From NCBI GenBank assembly GCA_020430675.1, contig JAGQJJ010000062.1:1-11281 (forward strand): a stretch of DNA of 11,281 bases. The letters run 5' to 3'. This document shows positions 1 through 6,677 of the stretch, piece after piece. Every line of letters starts with the position of its first letter. The stretch's first letter is position 1. Source of the stretch: Myxococcales bacterium (GTDB taxonomy: Bacteria; Myxococcota; Bradymonadia; UBA7976; UBA1532). The notes beneath the pieces were generated by a model that was not told the origin of the DNA, did not search any database, and saw only the letters and a program-made list of their open reading frames with translations. Position numbers and translations under genes: made by a program.

Positions 1-1505
1 TCGGGGTTGAGCGGGTCGAGCTCGCCCGCCTGACGGATGCCATCGCGGTTGGCGTCTTCGATGCCATCGCCGATGCCATCGCCGTCGGTGTCGGGGTTGT
101 TCGGGTGGGTCTCGTCGGGGTCGCGAATGCCGTCGCGGTTGCGGTCTTCGTTGCCGTCGCGAATGCCATCGCCGTCGGTGTCGGCGACGCGCGGGTCGGA
201 CTCGTCGCCGTCGACCACGCCGTCGTGGTCGCGGTCTTCGGCGCCGTCGAGGATGCCGTCCTGGTCGGTGTCGGGGCTGAGCGGGTCGGTCTCGTTCTCG
301 TCGACCGTGCCGTCACGGTTGCGGTCTTCCTGGCCGTCGAGCAGGCCGTCGCCGTCGGTGTCGGGGTTGTTCGGGTCGGTCTCACCGGGGTCGACGATGC
401 CGTTGCCGTTGCGGTCCTCTTCAACGTCGCGCAGGCCATCCATGTCGGTGTCCGCCAGATCGTCACCCGGGTTGTCGACCGGGTTGCGGCCGCCCTCCAC
501 CTCGGAGCCGTCCCATTCGCCGCCGCCGTCGGTGTCGGGGTTGCGCGGGTCGGTCTCGCCGTCGACGGGGCCCCAGATGCCGTTGAGGTTGGCATCCTCT
601 TCGCCGTCTTCGAGGCCGTCACCATCGGTGTCGCGGTTGCGCGGATCGGTCTCGCCGTCGTCAAACGAGCCGTCCTGGTCGACGTCTTCAACGCCGTCGA
701 GCAGGCCGTCGCCGTCGGTGTCGGGGTTGAGCGGGTCGAGCTCGCCGCGGTCGGCCTCGAAGACGCCGTTGCGGTTGCGATCCTCATCGCCGTCGCGGAT
801 GCCGTCAGCGTCGGAGTCGGGGTTGAGCGGGTCGGTCTCGTCGGGATCGTGCACGCCGTCGTGGTTGCCGTCTTCGGTGCCGTCGGGGATGAGATCGTCG
901 TCGGTGTCTTCGTCGTTGGGGTTGGTCTCGCCCTCGTCGAAGCGGCCGTTGCGGTCGGCGTCTTCAACGCCGTCGGGCAGGCCGTCGCCGTCGGTGTCGG
1001 CCTCGACCGGGCTGGTCGGGTTGTCGCCGTTGACCTCGATGCCGTCGTTGAGGCCGTCGCCGTCGGTATCGGCCAGGCTGGGGTCGGACTCCAGCGGGTC
1101 GCGGCGGCCATCGTTGTCGGCGTCTTCTTCGCCATCGAGAAGGCCGTCGCCGTCGGTGTCGGGGTTGCGCGGGTCGGAGCGCACTTCGCCGCGCAGCTCC
1201 TTGTCGTCGTCGCGGCCGTCGCCGTCGGTGTCACGGGTGCGGGGGTCGGTCTCGCCGTCATCGAGCTGGCCGTCGTGGTCGGCGTCCTCTTCGCCGTCGC
1301 CCAGACCATCGCCGTCGGTGTCGGCGCGGGTCGGGTCGGTCTCGCCCGGGTCGCGCTGTCCGTTGCGGTTGGCGTCTTCCACGCCGTCGAGGATGCCGTC
1401 GCCGTCGGTGTCGGGGTCGTTCGGATCGGTCTCGCCCGGGTCGACCACGCCGTCGCCGTCGAGGTCCTCCAGATTGTCGGGCAGGCCGTCGCCGTCGCGG
1501 TCGAG
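1..1505 (-). repeat. Coding tandem repeat: 17 TSP3 units of about 90 bp
   Basis: The triplet marking the DxD core on the plus strand (gtcggtgtc or a close variant) begins at 84, 174, 264, 354, 444, 528, 624, 714, 810, 900, 990, 1062, 1152, 1224, 1314, 1404 and 1494. Steps are mostly 90 bp, with 72, 84 and 96 bp exceptions. Each unit encodes about 30 residues of the form DTDGDGLLDGVEDANRNG plus a GETDPxNP tail, so each carries two Asp/Asn-rich loops. The array is in frame inside the gene and its copies have diverged, so it is a protein repeat and not a mobile or regulatory repeat. Such an array can recombine or be misassembled from short reads. Confidence 0.93.
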
Positions 1506-3203
1506 GCCCGGATCGTCGGGGCCACCGACGTTGACCGAGTTGATCGGCGCGTCACAGGTGAGGCACGAGCCCTCGTTGGTGGTCACCCGGTCGCCGATGA
1601 CCCAGGTGTCGAAGACCATGGGCACGTCGACCGCCTGCTGGCCGGGCACGGGCACGCGCTGGTTCTGGCGCCAGCGGCGACGTTCCCAGTTGCCCTGGCC
1701 GCCCACGGGCACCACCGAGCCATCGGGCAGCGAGGTCAGCCGGTCGTTGGCGTCGATGAGCGGGCGGTCGAGCGCGACCTCGCGGTCGTCCCAGAACATG
1801 CGCAGCGGGCCCTGGGCGGCGCCCGGCGCGGCGAGCTCGTAGACGATGAAGCCGTCGACGTTCTCTTCGATGTCGCTCATCGGGAAGTGCGTCTCGGCGG
1901 TGATCAGGCGAATCTCGAAGAGGTATTCGCCATCGGCGACCACCCGGCCGGCGCGGTCGCGGCCGTCCCACTCCACGCTGTTCTGGCCCACCACGGCCTC
2001 GCCGCGCAGCACCAGGTCGAGCGCGGTGTTGAACGTGCCGTCGCCGTCGGTGTCGAGCACGACCTCGTAGGTGCCGGCCACGTTCGAGGTGAAGGTGAAC
2101 GCGCCGCGGTCCTGCTGGCCGTCACCGTTGGGGCTGATCGAAGCCGAGCCGACCTCGTCGTTGAACTGCACGTTCTGGATGACTGGCCGCGGCGCGCCGG
2201 CGGGCGCCGGGTCGGGGAAGGTCAGGTAGATGTCATACTCGGGGATCGAGAACTGGCCCTGGCCCGCCAGATCGGTGGGGCAGAGGCCGAGGATGGGGTC
2301 CGGGTCGCCGACAAAGCACCAGCTCACGCTCGGGTGGCCGTTGACCCCGGTGCGGTTGGCCAGCAGGCTGTAGTTGAAGCCGCGCATGTTCTCGAAATCG
2401 ATGACAAAAATGCGCGCGCCCTGGTTGACCGTGGCCACCACGTAGAAGTTGGTATAGGTGCCGTAGCTGAACGAGTGGGCGTTGATGGTCCAGTTGTCGT
2501 CGCTGACGCGGCCGCCGTTGACCGAGTCGCCGCCCGCGTCGAGCACGTCGACCTCGAAGTAGCGCGTCGAGCGGCCGGTGGTGGTCAGCGTCTCGGGCTC
2601 GCCGACAAAGTTGACCTGCCACTTGCCCTCGACGTCGACCGCGACCTCATGCCACGGGCGATCGGCCGGCGGCTGCTGGGCGTTGCAATAGCCGATGACC
2701 GCGTTGACCGGCAGGGCCAGACCACAAGCGGAGCGCCCCGCGCCAGCGTAGGGCTCGCCGTTGCCCTTGTTGCGGCAGGTGTAGCCGGCGCCGCAGTCAT
2801 TGTCGTTGGCGCAGTTGGCCGGATTGGGCCGGTAGACCACGATCTCGGCGTCCTGTCGGCCGGCGGGCATCACCGCGCGGCCGCCGGTGCAGTCACCGCC
2901 GGCGCGCCCGCAGTGCGGCACGCGCTCGAACTGGCCGTTGACCCCGCGGTCGAGGCGGAAGGTCTCGCCGGCGTCGATCTGTCCGTTGCCGTTGAGGTCT
3001 TCCTGCACATCCGGATCGGTGAAGCCCTCGTCGCTGGAGCAGACGCGGATGGTCTCACCCGGGTGGGCGAAGACCTGAATCGTCGCGTTGCCCAAAAGGC
3101 CCTGGTTGAGCCCCAACTGGGGCGTGCCTTCGGGCAATGCCAGCGCCGCCGCGGGCAGGCCGAGACAAACCCCGATCAGCAACAGCCTGTGAATTCCGTT
3201 CAA
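1..3203 (-). CDS. Secreted thrombospondin type 3 repeat calcium-binding protein, 3' end missing
   Basis: A single frame stays open from a TTG at 3203 to the window edge: 1067 codons plus two bases, so the C-terminus and any anchor lie outside. The TTG start is chosen because a GAGGAG Shine-Dalgarno lies 7 nt upstream and a signal peptide follows at once (MNGIHRLLLIGVCLGLP, predicted cleavage after ALA, about residue 23). Residues 24-340 are an unrecognised mature region with cysteines, including NDNDCGAGYTC near residue 135. Residues about 350-435 look like a FlgD-type Ig-like domain (SPNGDGQQD, then VEWDGRDRAGRVV and DGEYLFEIRL). From about residue 568 to the edge come 17 units of about 30 residues with the DTDGDG pattern, which in this family binds calcium. 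The product is expected to be exported and surface-bound or released, perhaps an adhesin or structural scaffold; the role is inferred. It is separated by 123 nt from the upstream secreted-protein genes and may have its own promoter. Confidence 0.9.
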   Translation of the reverse strand, partial: MNGIHRLLLIGVCLGLPAAALALPEGTPQLGLNQGLLGNATIQVFAHPGETIRVCSSDEGFTDPDVQEDLNGNGQIDAGETFRLDRGVNGQFERVPHCGRAGGDCTGGRAVMPAGRQDAEIVVYRPNPANCANDNDCGAGYTCRNKGNGEPYAGAGRSACGLALPVNAVIGYCNAQQPPADRPWHEVAVDVEGKWQVNFVGEPETLTTTGRSTRYFEVDVLDAGGDSVNGGRVSDDNWTINAHSFSYGTYTNFYVVATVNQGARIFVIDFENMRGFNYSLLANRTGVNGHPSVSWCFVGDPDPILGLCPTDLAGQGQFSIPEYDIYLTFPDPAPAGAPRPVIQNVQFNDEVGSASISPNGDGQQDRGAFTFTSNVAGTYEVVLDTDGDGTFNTALDLVLRGEAVVGQNSVEWDGRDRAGRVVADGEYLFEIRLITAETHFPMSDIEENVDGFIVYELAAPGAAQGPLRMFWDDREVALDRPLIDANDRLTSLPDGSVVPVGGQGNWERRRWRQNQRVPVPGQQAVDVPMVFDTWVIGDRVTTNEGSCLTCDAPINSVNVGGPDDPGLDRDGDGLPDNLEDLDGDGVVDPGETDPNDPDTDGDGILDGVEDANRNGQRDPGETDPTRADTDGDGLGDGEEDADHDGQLDDGETDPRTRDTDGDGRDDDKELRGEVRSDPRNPDTDGDGLLDGEEDADNDGRRDPLESDPSLADTDGDGLNDGIEVNGDNPTSPVEADTDGDGLPDGVEDADRNGRFDEGETNPNDEDTDDDLIPDGTEDGNHDGVHDPDETDPLNPDSDADGIRDGDEDRNRNGVFEADRGELDPLNPDTDGDGLLDGVEDVDQDGSFDDGETDPRNRDTDGDGLEDGEEDANLNGIWGPVDGETDPRNPDTDGGGEWDGSEVEGGRNPVDNPGDDLADTDMDGLRDVEEDRNGNGIVDPGETDPNNPDTDGDGLLDGQEDRNRDGTVDENETDPLSPDTDQDGILDGAEDRDHDGVVDGDESDPRVADTDGDGIRDGNEDRNRDGIRDPDETHPNNPDTDGDGIGDGIEDANRDGIRQAGELDPLNP

Positions 3204-3210
3204 ATGGACT

Positions 3211-3218
3211 CTCCTCTC
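3211..3218 (-). promoter_or_regulatory. Ribosome binding site that fixes the TTG start
   Basis: On the minus strand this reads GAGAGGAG, followed by 7 nt and then TTG at 3203. No ATG or GTG in the same frame nearby has such a site, and the signal peptide starts directly after the TTG. This supports TTG as the true start of the TSP3 repeat gene. Confidence 0.75.
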
Positions 3219-3272
3219 GATCGCCCGTGCCCCCCGGCGACGGAACGCGGCAATTGTCGGGTACGGCACCAT

Positions 3273-3294
3273 TGCGATGCAACTTGCCATCGCA
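3273..3294 (-). other. Hairpin in the gap upstream of the TSP3 gene
   Basis: A perfect 7-bp inverted repeat (TGCGATG and CATCGCA) encloses an 8-nt loop, 33 nt after the stop of the cupredoxin-like gene. No run of T follows, so an intrinsic terminator is doubtful. It could be a weak or Rho-assisted terminator, a processing site or chance. Confidence 0.3.
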
Positions 3295-3326
3295 CCGCGG
3301 CCGATGCGCGGGCCTTTGCGCGGTCG

Positions 3327-3809
3327 TCAGCGCGCCTTGGCGGGGGCCTCGACGACCAGGCGATAGCGGGGGCTGGCGTCGCGCGGCGAGTGAAAGGCGT
3401 AGACGCCGGGCACCAGGGTGATGGGGTAGTCGAGCGCCTTGCCGGCGGCGATGGTGCCGCCTTGGGTGAACGGCAGGCTCGGGTCGCGCTCGCCGCGCAG
3501 GTCGAAGTCGAGCAGCCAGGGCACGCCGTCGTTGTGCACGCGGAAGATGTATTTGCCCGCGGTCAGCGTGAGCGTGCGGAAGCCTGACTCGCGCACCGCG
3601 GCGGTGGCGCGGTTGATGCGCTCGCAGTCCGCCGGCACCGTGACCTTATAGGGCAACGGATCGGTCTCGGCCTCGCGGATGAGGCAGGGCACGGCGTGCA
3701 GGACGACCACCGTGCCCTGGGGGCCGGGGATCAGCTCGGGCTTCGCCGGCTCGGCGGCAAACGCCACTCCGGCGAAGGCGAGCAGGGCAAAAGCGAGGGC
3801 GAGCCTCAT
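3327..3809 (-). CDS. Small secreted protein with a cupredoxin-like beta-sandwich, probably without copper
   Basis: Product of 160 residues. The ATG at 3809 overlaps the TGA of the preceding gene (ATGA) and starts a signal peptide (MRLALAFALLAFAGVAFA, cleavage near residue 18 or 19). A longer in-frame reading back to 4088 exists but would run inside the upstream gene and lose the signal peptide, so it was not chosen. Residues about 78-156 have the spacing of a cupredoxin domain: TLTAGKYIFRVHNDG, then GGTIAAGKALDYPI, then LVPGVYAFHSP and a last strand RYRLVVEA. The usual Cys, His and Met copper ligands at the C-terminal loop are absent: His140 sits where the Cys would be and no His or Met follows. 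Cys42 and Cys62 could form a disulfide. It is a periplasmic or exported protein of unknown role; the fold call is moderate. It has no strong Shine-Dalgarno, which fits coupled translation. Confidence 0.8.
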   Translation of the reverse strand: MRLALAFALLAFAGVAFAAEPAKPELIPGPQGTVVVLHAVPCLIREAETDPLPYKVTVPADCERINRATAAVRESGFRTLTLTAGKYIFRVHNDGVPWLLDFDLRGERDPSLPFTQGGTIAAGKALDYPITLVPGVYAFHSPRDASPRYRLVVEAPAKAR

Positions 3810-4402
3810 CGGGGCATGCCGATGCGCTTGTCGTCGAGCAGCAGGCCGCGCACCGTGGGCGCCGTCTCGGACTTGAGCAGCGCGTCGCGGGCGGCGTAGG
3901 CCACCGGACCGAGGCCGCGCAGCGCCCGCGCGCAGGCCTCGCGCAAGGGCACGTCGTCGCTGGCGTTGATCAGCGCGCTCGCCAGCAGGTCGATCGCCGC
4001 GGCGCCCTGGCGCTCGCCGACCGCCAACGCCGCCTTGCGCCGCAGCAGGCTGGGCGCGTCGGGGTCGCTCAGCCGAGCCACAAGCCACGCGCCGGTCGCG
4101 GCGTCATCGGCGTAGATCATGGACGAGACCGCCCGCGCGCGGATGGTCAGCGGCTGGGCCTCGTCGTTGGCCAACGCCAGCAGGCCGGGCGCGAGCCCAT
4201 CGCCCAAGCGGCGGAAATGGGCCTCTTCGGGCACGAACTCAAAACCCTGGAACCAGCGCCGCAGCGTCTCGCGGGCGTCGGTCGGCCGGACAACGGGCGG
4301 CGGGGTCAGCGCAGGTCCGGCCGGTTCATTGTCCGGGGCCACCTGGGCGCTCGCCGCGAGGGGCAGGCCGAGCGCCAGCATCAAGCAGAGAATGCGCGTC
4401 AT
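3806..4402 (-). CDS. Secreted HEAT-repeat-like protein
   Basis: Product of 198 residues. The ATG at 4402 follows GAGGAGG by 8 nt. A signal peptide is clear (MTRILCLMLALGLPLAASA, cleavage after residue 19), then a proline-rich linker to about residue 42. Residues about 43-185 are helical and alanine/leucine-rich, with HEAT-like paired helices: IRARAVSSMIYADD, LLRRKAALAVGERQG and LREACARALRGLGPVAY, each ending in a short acidic turn. HEAT-type solenoids bind other proteins, so a scaffold or partner role in the periplasm is inferred. The gene sits 13 nt after the metzincin lipoprotein gene and overlaps the next gene by 4 nt, so these three are one transcript. No enzyme motif is visible. Confidence 0.82.
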   Translation of the reverse strand: MTRILCLMLALGLPLAASAQVAPDNEPAGPALTPPPVVRPTDARETLRRWFQGFEFVPEEAHFRRLGDGLAPGLLALANDEAQPLTIRARAVSSMIYADDAATGAWLVARLSDPDAPSLLRRKAALAVGERQGAAAIDLLASALINASDDVPLREACARALRGLGPVAYAARDALLKSETAPTVRGLLLDDKRIGMPR

Positions 4403-4410
4403 CGGTCGGT

Positions 4411-4417
4411 CCTCCTC
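4411..4417 (-). promoter_or_regulatory. Ribosome binding site overlapping the preceding stop codon
   Basis: The minus strand reads GAGGAGG, and its first two bases are the last two of the TGA stop (4418-4416) of the metzincin gene. It lies 8 nt before the ATG at 4402. This arrangement favours re-initiation by ribosomes that have just finished the protease gene. Confidence 0.7.
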
Positions 4418-6608
4418 ACTGGATGCCCGGGTTGCGGCGAAGGATGAAGCCCTGATCGTCGCTGACCTTCTCGGCGCTGTCGCCGGCGGCCCAGAACATC
4501 AGGTTGTCGGCCCCGCTGCTGCCGCACTCGCCGCTGTCGACGAGGCCGTCGGCGTTGCGGTCGCGGCTGTTGTCGCACTCGGGCGTGTCGGGCAGCGGGT
4601 CGAACGCGGTGCCCTCGGCCTCGGTGGTGTGGAACAGGCCGAGGTAATGGCCGCCTTCATGGGCCATGGTCTGCGCGAGCTGCGTCGGGCTGCGGCGGAA
4701 GCCGGCGGTGGTGACCGCCACCCCGCTGTGCGAGGTGCCGGCGATGATCGCCGGGCCGGGGATGCCGCCGGCGACGCCGAGGATGATATAGCCGGCGCGT
4801 CCGCCCACGATCTCCTGCACCATGAAGAAGTTGATCGCGCCCTCGGCGGCGCAGCCAAGCGCGCCCGCGTTCTCCGACAGCTTGAACATGCGGCTCAGCT
4901 CGCTGCTGGGCCCGTCGACGCTGTCGATGACCGCGTAGCGATCGGCGTCGCTGCCCGACAGGTTGCAGTACGAGATGTCGCCCACATCGACGCCCTGCCG
5001 GCCCCAGATGGTGCGCATCTCGTCGACCGCGGCCTGAAAGTCCCCATCGGTCTGGGCCCGATCGGCGTTCAGGTCGCTGATCTTGGCGAAGAAGAAGTTC
5101 ACATCGACCTGGCCCCGCGTGGGGTCGCCGGCAGCGCTCTTGATCAACGCCGAGACCTTGATGTTGCGGGTCGCGCCCTCTTTGATGAGGTTGAAGGTGT
5201 AGGTGCCGGCCTTGGGCGTCGAGCGCGGGCTCGACGGCACGAACTGGGTGATCTGGTCTTCGCTGGGGAAGAACCGCACCTCGCTGCCGAAGGGGTCCTG
5301 GAAGTCGTAGATGCTGCGGCCGTCGGGGTCGGTCATCTCACCGATGACCATCAGATCCTCGCCCGCGCCCGAAGCGAGCACCGCAAAGCCGACCGCGTCG
5401 TCGGGCACGTCGAGCTCAAGGTCATCGCTCAGCTCGCCGCCGACCGAGACGCTGCCGAGGTCGACCAGCTCGACCGTGCCGCCCTCGCTGGGCACCACGC
5501 AGACGCCGCGCGACTTGCTGCACACGCTGCCGCCCGCGCAGTCGCCGTCGCCCTGGCAGGCGGCCCGGCAGGCGTTGTCGCCGCAGACATAGCCCGGCCG
5601 GCAATCGAGCGGGCCATTGCAGCTCGTGAGGCACTTCTGGCCGACCGGCGTATCGGCGCAGGTCTTGCCCGCGCCGCAGCCGCCGCCGCAATCGTCGGTG
5701 CAGTAGCCGTTGAGCCACCCGTCGGCGCGCAGACAGTCGCCGCTCTGGCAGTCGCCGTTGCCGGCGCAGAACGCGCCGATGGGGTTCGGGTCGCCCGCGC
5801 CGTCGGCGCAGAGGCCGGTCCCGGCGTCGCAGTGTTTGCCATCGCCGCATTCCTGGTCGCTCTGGCAGCGCGGCACGCAGGCCTTGACCGGCTGGGCGTC
5901 GCCGTTGCTGTCGGCCTTCTCGGCGACCTTGCGGCAGATATAACCCTCGCTGCCGCGGCAATCGCTGTCGCCGCTGCACCCCGACAGGCAGACCGCCTTG
6001 TCTTCGAGGGTCACGCAATGGCTGCCCGGCTCGCAGTCGGCAAACTGGCTGCCGCAAAGGCCCGAGCAGTAGCCGCCGCGGAAGTTGGTGCTCTTGATGC
6101 ACAGGCCGCCGTTGCACGATCCGTTGTTGCTGCAGGTGTCGCCCGTGCTCTTCTCGCCGCGCGCCACGCAGTCGCCCGAGCTGGTGTCGCAGCGCCGGCC
6201 GGTCTCGCAGTCGGCGTCCTGCTCGCATTTGGGCACGCACACGCCCACCTCGCGGCCGTCGGCGTTGATCACCTCGGGCCGCGCCGAGCAGCGGTATTCG
6301 TCGCGGCAGTCGCCGTTGCCGTTGTCGGTGAGGCAGCCGTCGAGGCAGTAGATGGCCCGGTCGCCCATCTGCTCGCAGATCGATTGGTCGTCGCAGTCGA
6401 AGAAGCCGCCCGAGCATTCGGCCGAGCAGTAGCCGCCGGGCATCTTGAGGCAGACCGGGTCGTCTTCGACCTCGGTGCAGTCATCGGCCGCGCCGCAGGT
6501 GGCGCCGACTGCGCCTGCCTTGGCCTGGCCTTCTTCGATGTTCTTGCAGCCGCCCAGCCAGAACAGGCCCAGGATGGGCCAGGCGGCGCGGGAGATTCTC
6601 CACCGCAT
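4416..6608 (-). CDS. Lipoprotein metzincin metalloprotease (M43/pappalysin-like) with three cysteine-rich modules
   Basis: Product of 730 residues. The ATG at 6608 has GAGGAG 6 nt upstream. Residues 1-21 are a lipoprotein signal peptide with lipobox LGGC, so Cys21 should be lipidated; Lys22 does not suggest inner-membrane retention. Three related cysteine-rich modules follow at about 38-147, 159-267 and 281-370, each with GGYCS/NGYC-, DxDCR- and DCxxGxxC-type motifs. Residues about 378-500 look like a beta-sandwich (DLELDVPDDAVGF, AGTYTFNLIKEG). The C-terminal domain carries the zinc motif HEGGHYLGLFH, with His650, Glu651, His654 and His660, then DTP at 674-676 and DNLMFW with Met704 as the probable Met-turn. 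HExxHxxGxxH plus a Met-turn defines metzincins, and DTP with NLM recalls family M43. It is expected to be an active zinc protease facing the periplasm or cell surface; the substrate is unknown. It leads a tight operon with two small secreted proteins. Confidence 0.92.
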   Translation of the reverse strand: MRWRISRAAWPILGLFWLGGCKNIEEGQAKAGAVGATCGAADDCTEVEDDPVCLKMPGGYCSAECSGGFFDCDDQSICEQMGDRAIYCLDGCLTDNGNGDCRDEYRCSARPEVINADGREVGVCVPKCEQDADCETGRRCDTSSGDCVARGEKSTGDTCSNNGSCNGGLCIKSTNFRGGYCSGLCGSQFADCEPGSHCVTLEDKAVCLSGCSGDSDCRGSEGYICRKVAEKADSNGDAQPVKACVPRCQSDQECGDGKHCDAGTGLCADGAGDPNPIGAFCAGNGDCQSGDCLRADGWLNGYCTDDCGGGCGAGKTCADTPVGQKCLTSCNGPLDCRPGYVCGDNACRAACQGDGDCAGGSVCSKSRGVCVVPSEGGTVELVDLGSVSVGGELSDDLELDVPDDAVGFAVLASGAGEDLMVIGEMTDPDGRSIYDFQDPFGSEVRFFPSEDQITQFVPSSPRSTPKAGTYTFNLIKEGATRNIKVSALIKSAAGDPTRGQVDVNFFFAKISDLNADRAQTDGDFQAAVDEMRTIWGRQGVDVGDISYCNLSGSDADRYAVIDSVDGPSSELSRMFKLSENAGALGCAAEGAINFFMVQEIVGGRAGYIILGVAGGIPGPAIIAGTSHSGVAVTTAGFRRSPTQLAQTMAHEGGHYLGLFHTTEAEGTAFDPLPDTPECDNSRDRNADGLVDSGECGSSGADNLMFWAAGDSAEKVSDDQGFILRRNPGIQ

Positions 6609-6614
6609 GGGTCG

Positions 6615-6620
6615 CTCCTC
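6615..6620 (-). promoter_or_regulatory. Ribosome binding site of the metzincin gene
   Basis: GAGGAG on the minus strand, 6 nt before the ATG at 6608. It supports this start, which also gives a complete lipoprotein signal peptide. Confidence 0.6.
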
Positions 6621-6633
6621 GTCAGAGGTCGGG

Positions 6634-6668
6634 GCGCCGTCGTCGGCGCGGTCGGGCCGGGGCCCGAC
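6634..6668 (-). terminator. Two tandem GC hairpins between kinase and protease genes
   Basis: In the 69-nt gap after the kinase stop there are two inverted repeats. Positions 6651-6668 pair gtcgggc with gcccgac around a 4-nt loop (7-bp stem). Positions 6634-6649 pair gcgccg with cggcgc around tcgt (6-bp stem). Neither is followed by a T run, so a classical intrinsic terminator is not shown. They may attenuate or separate kinase and protease transcripts; GC-rich chance pairing is possible. Confidence 0.35.
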
Positions 6669-6677
6669 GGGGCGCGA

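Noticed and set aside
1..1505. CRISPR-like or minisatellite array
   Set aside because: Units are contiguous, diverged, in frame and translate to TSP3 repeats; there are no spacers.
37..1842. Plus-strand open frame rich in Ser/Pro/Arg
   Set aside because: Another antisense reading of the TSP3 repeats; the repetitive Pro-Ser composition follows from the 90-bp DNA repeat.
105..3587. Plus-strand open frame of over 1100 codons opposite the TSP3 gene
   Set aside because: Its translation is a low-complexity Val/Ala/Gly repeat that mirrors the TSP3 array, with no recognisable domain. The minus strand gives a signal peptide, Ig-like domain and TSP3 repeats. GC-rich codon use suppresses stops on the antisense strand.
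3810..4088. N-terminal extension of the cupredoxin-like gene to an upstream ATG at 4088
   Set aside because: It would lie wholly inside the HEAT-like gene and bury the signal peptide; the ATGA overlap start at 3809 explains the data better.
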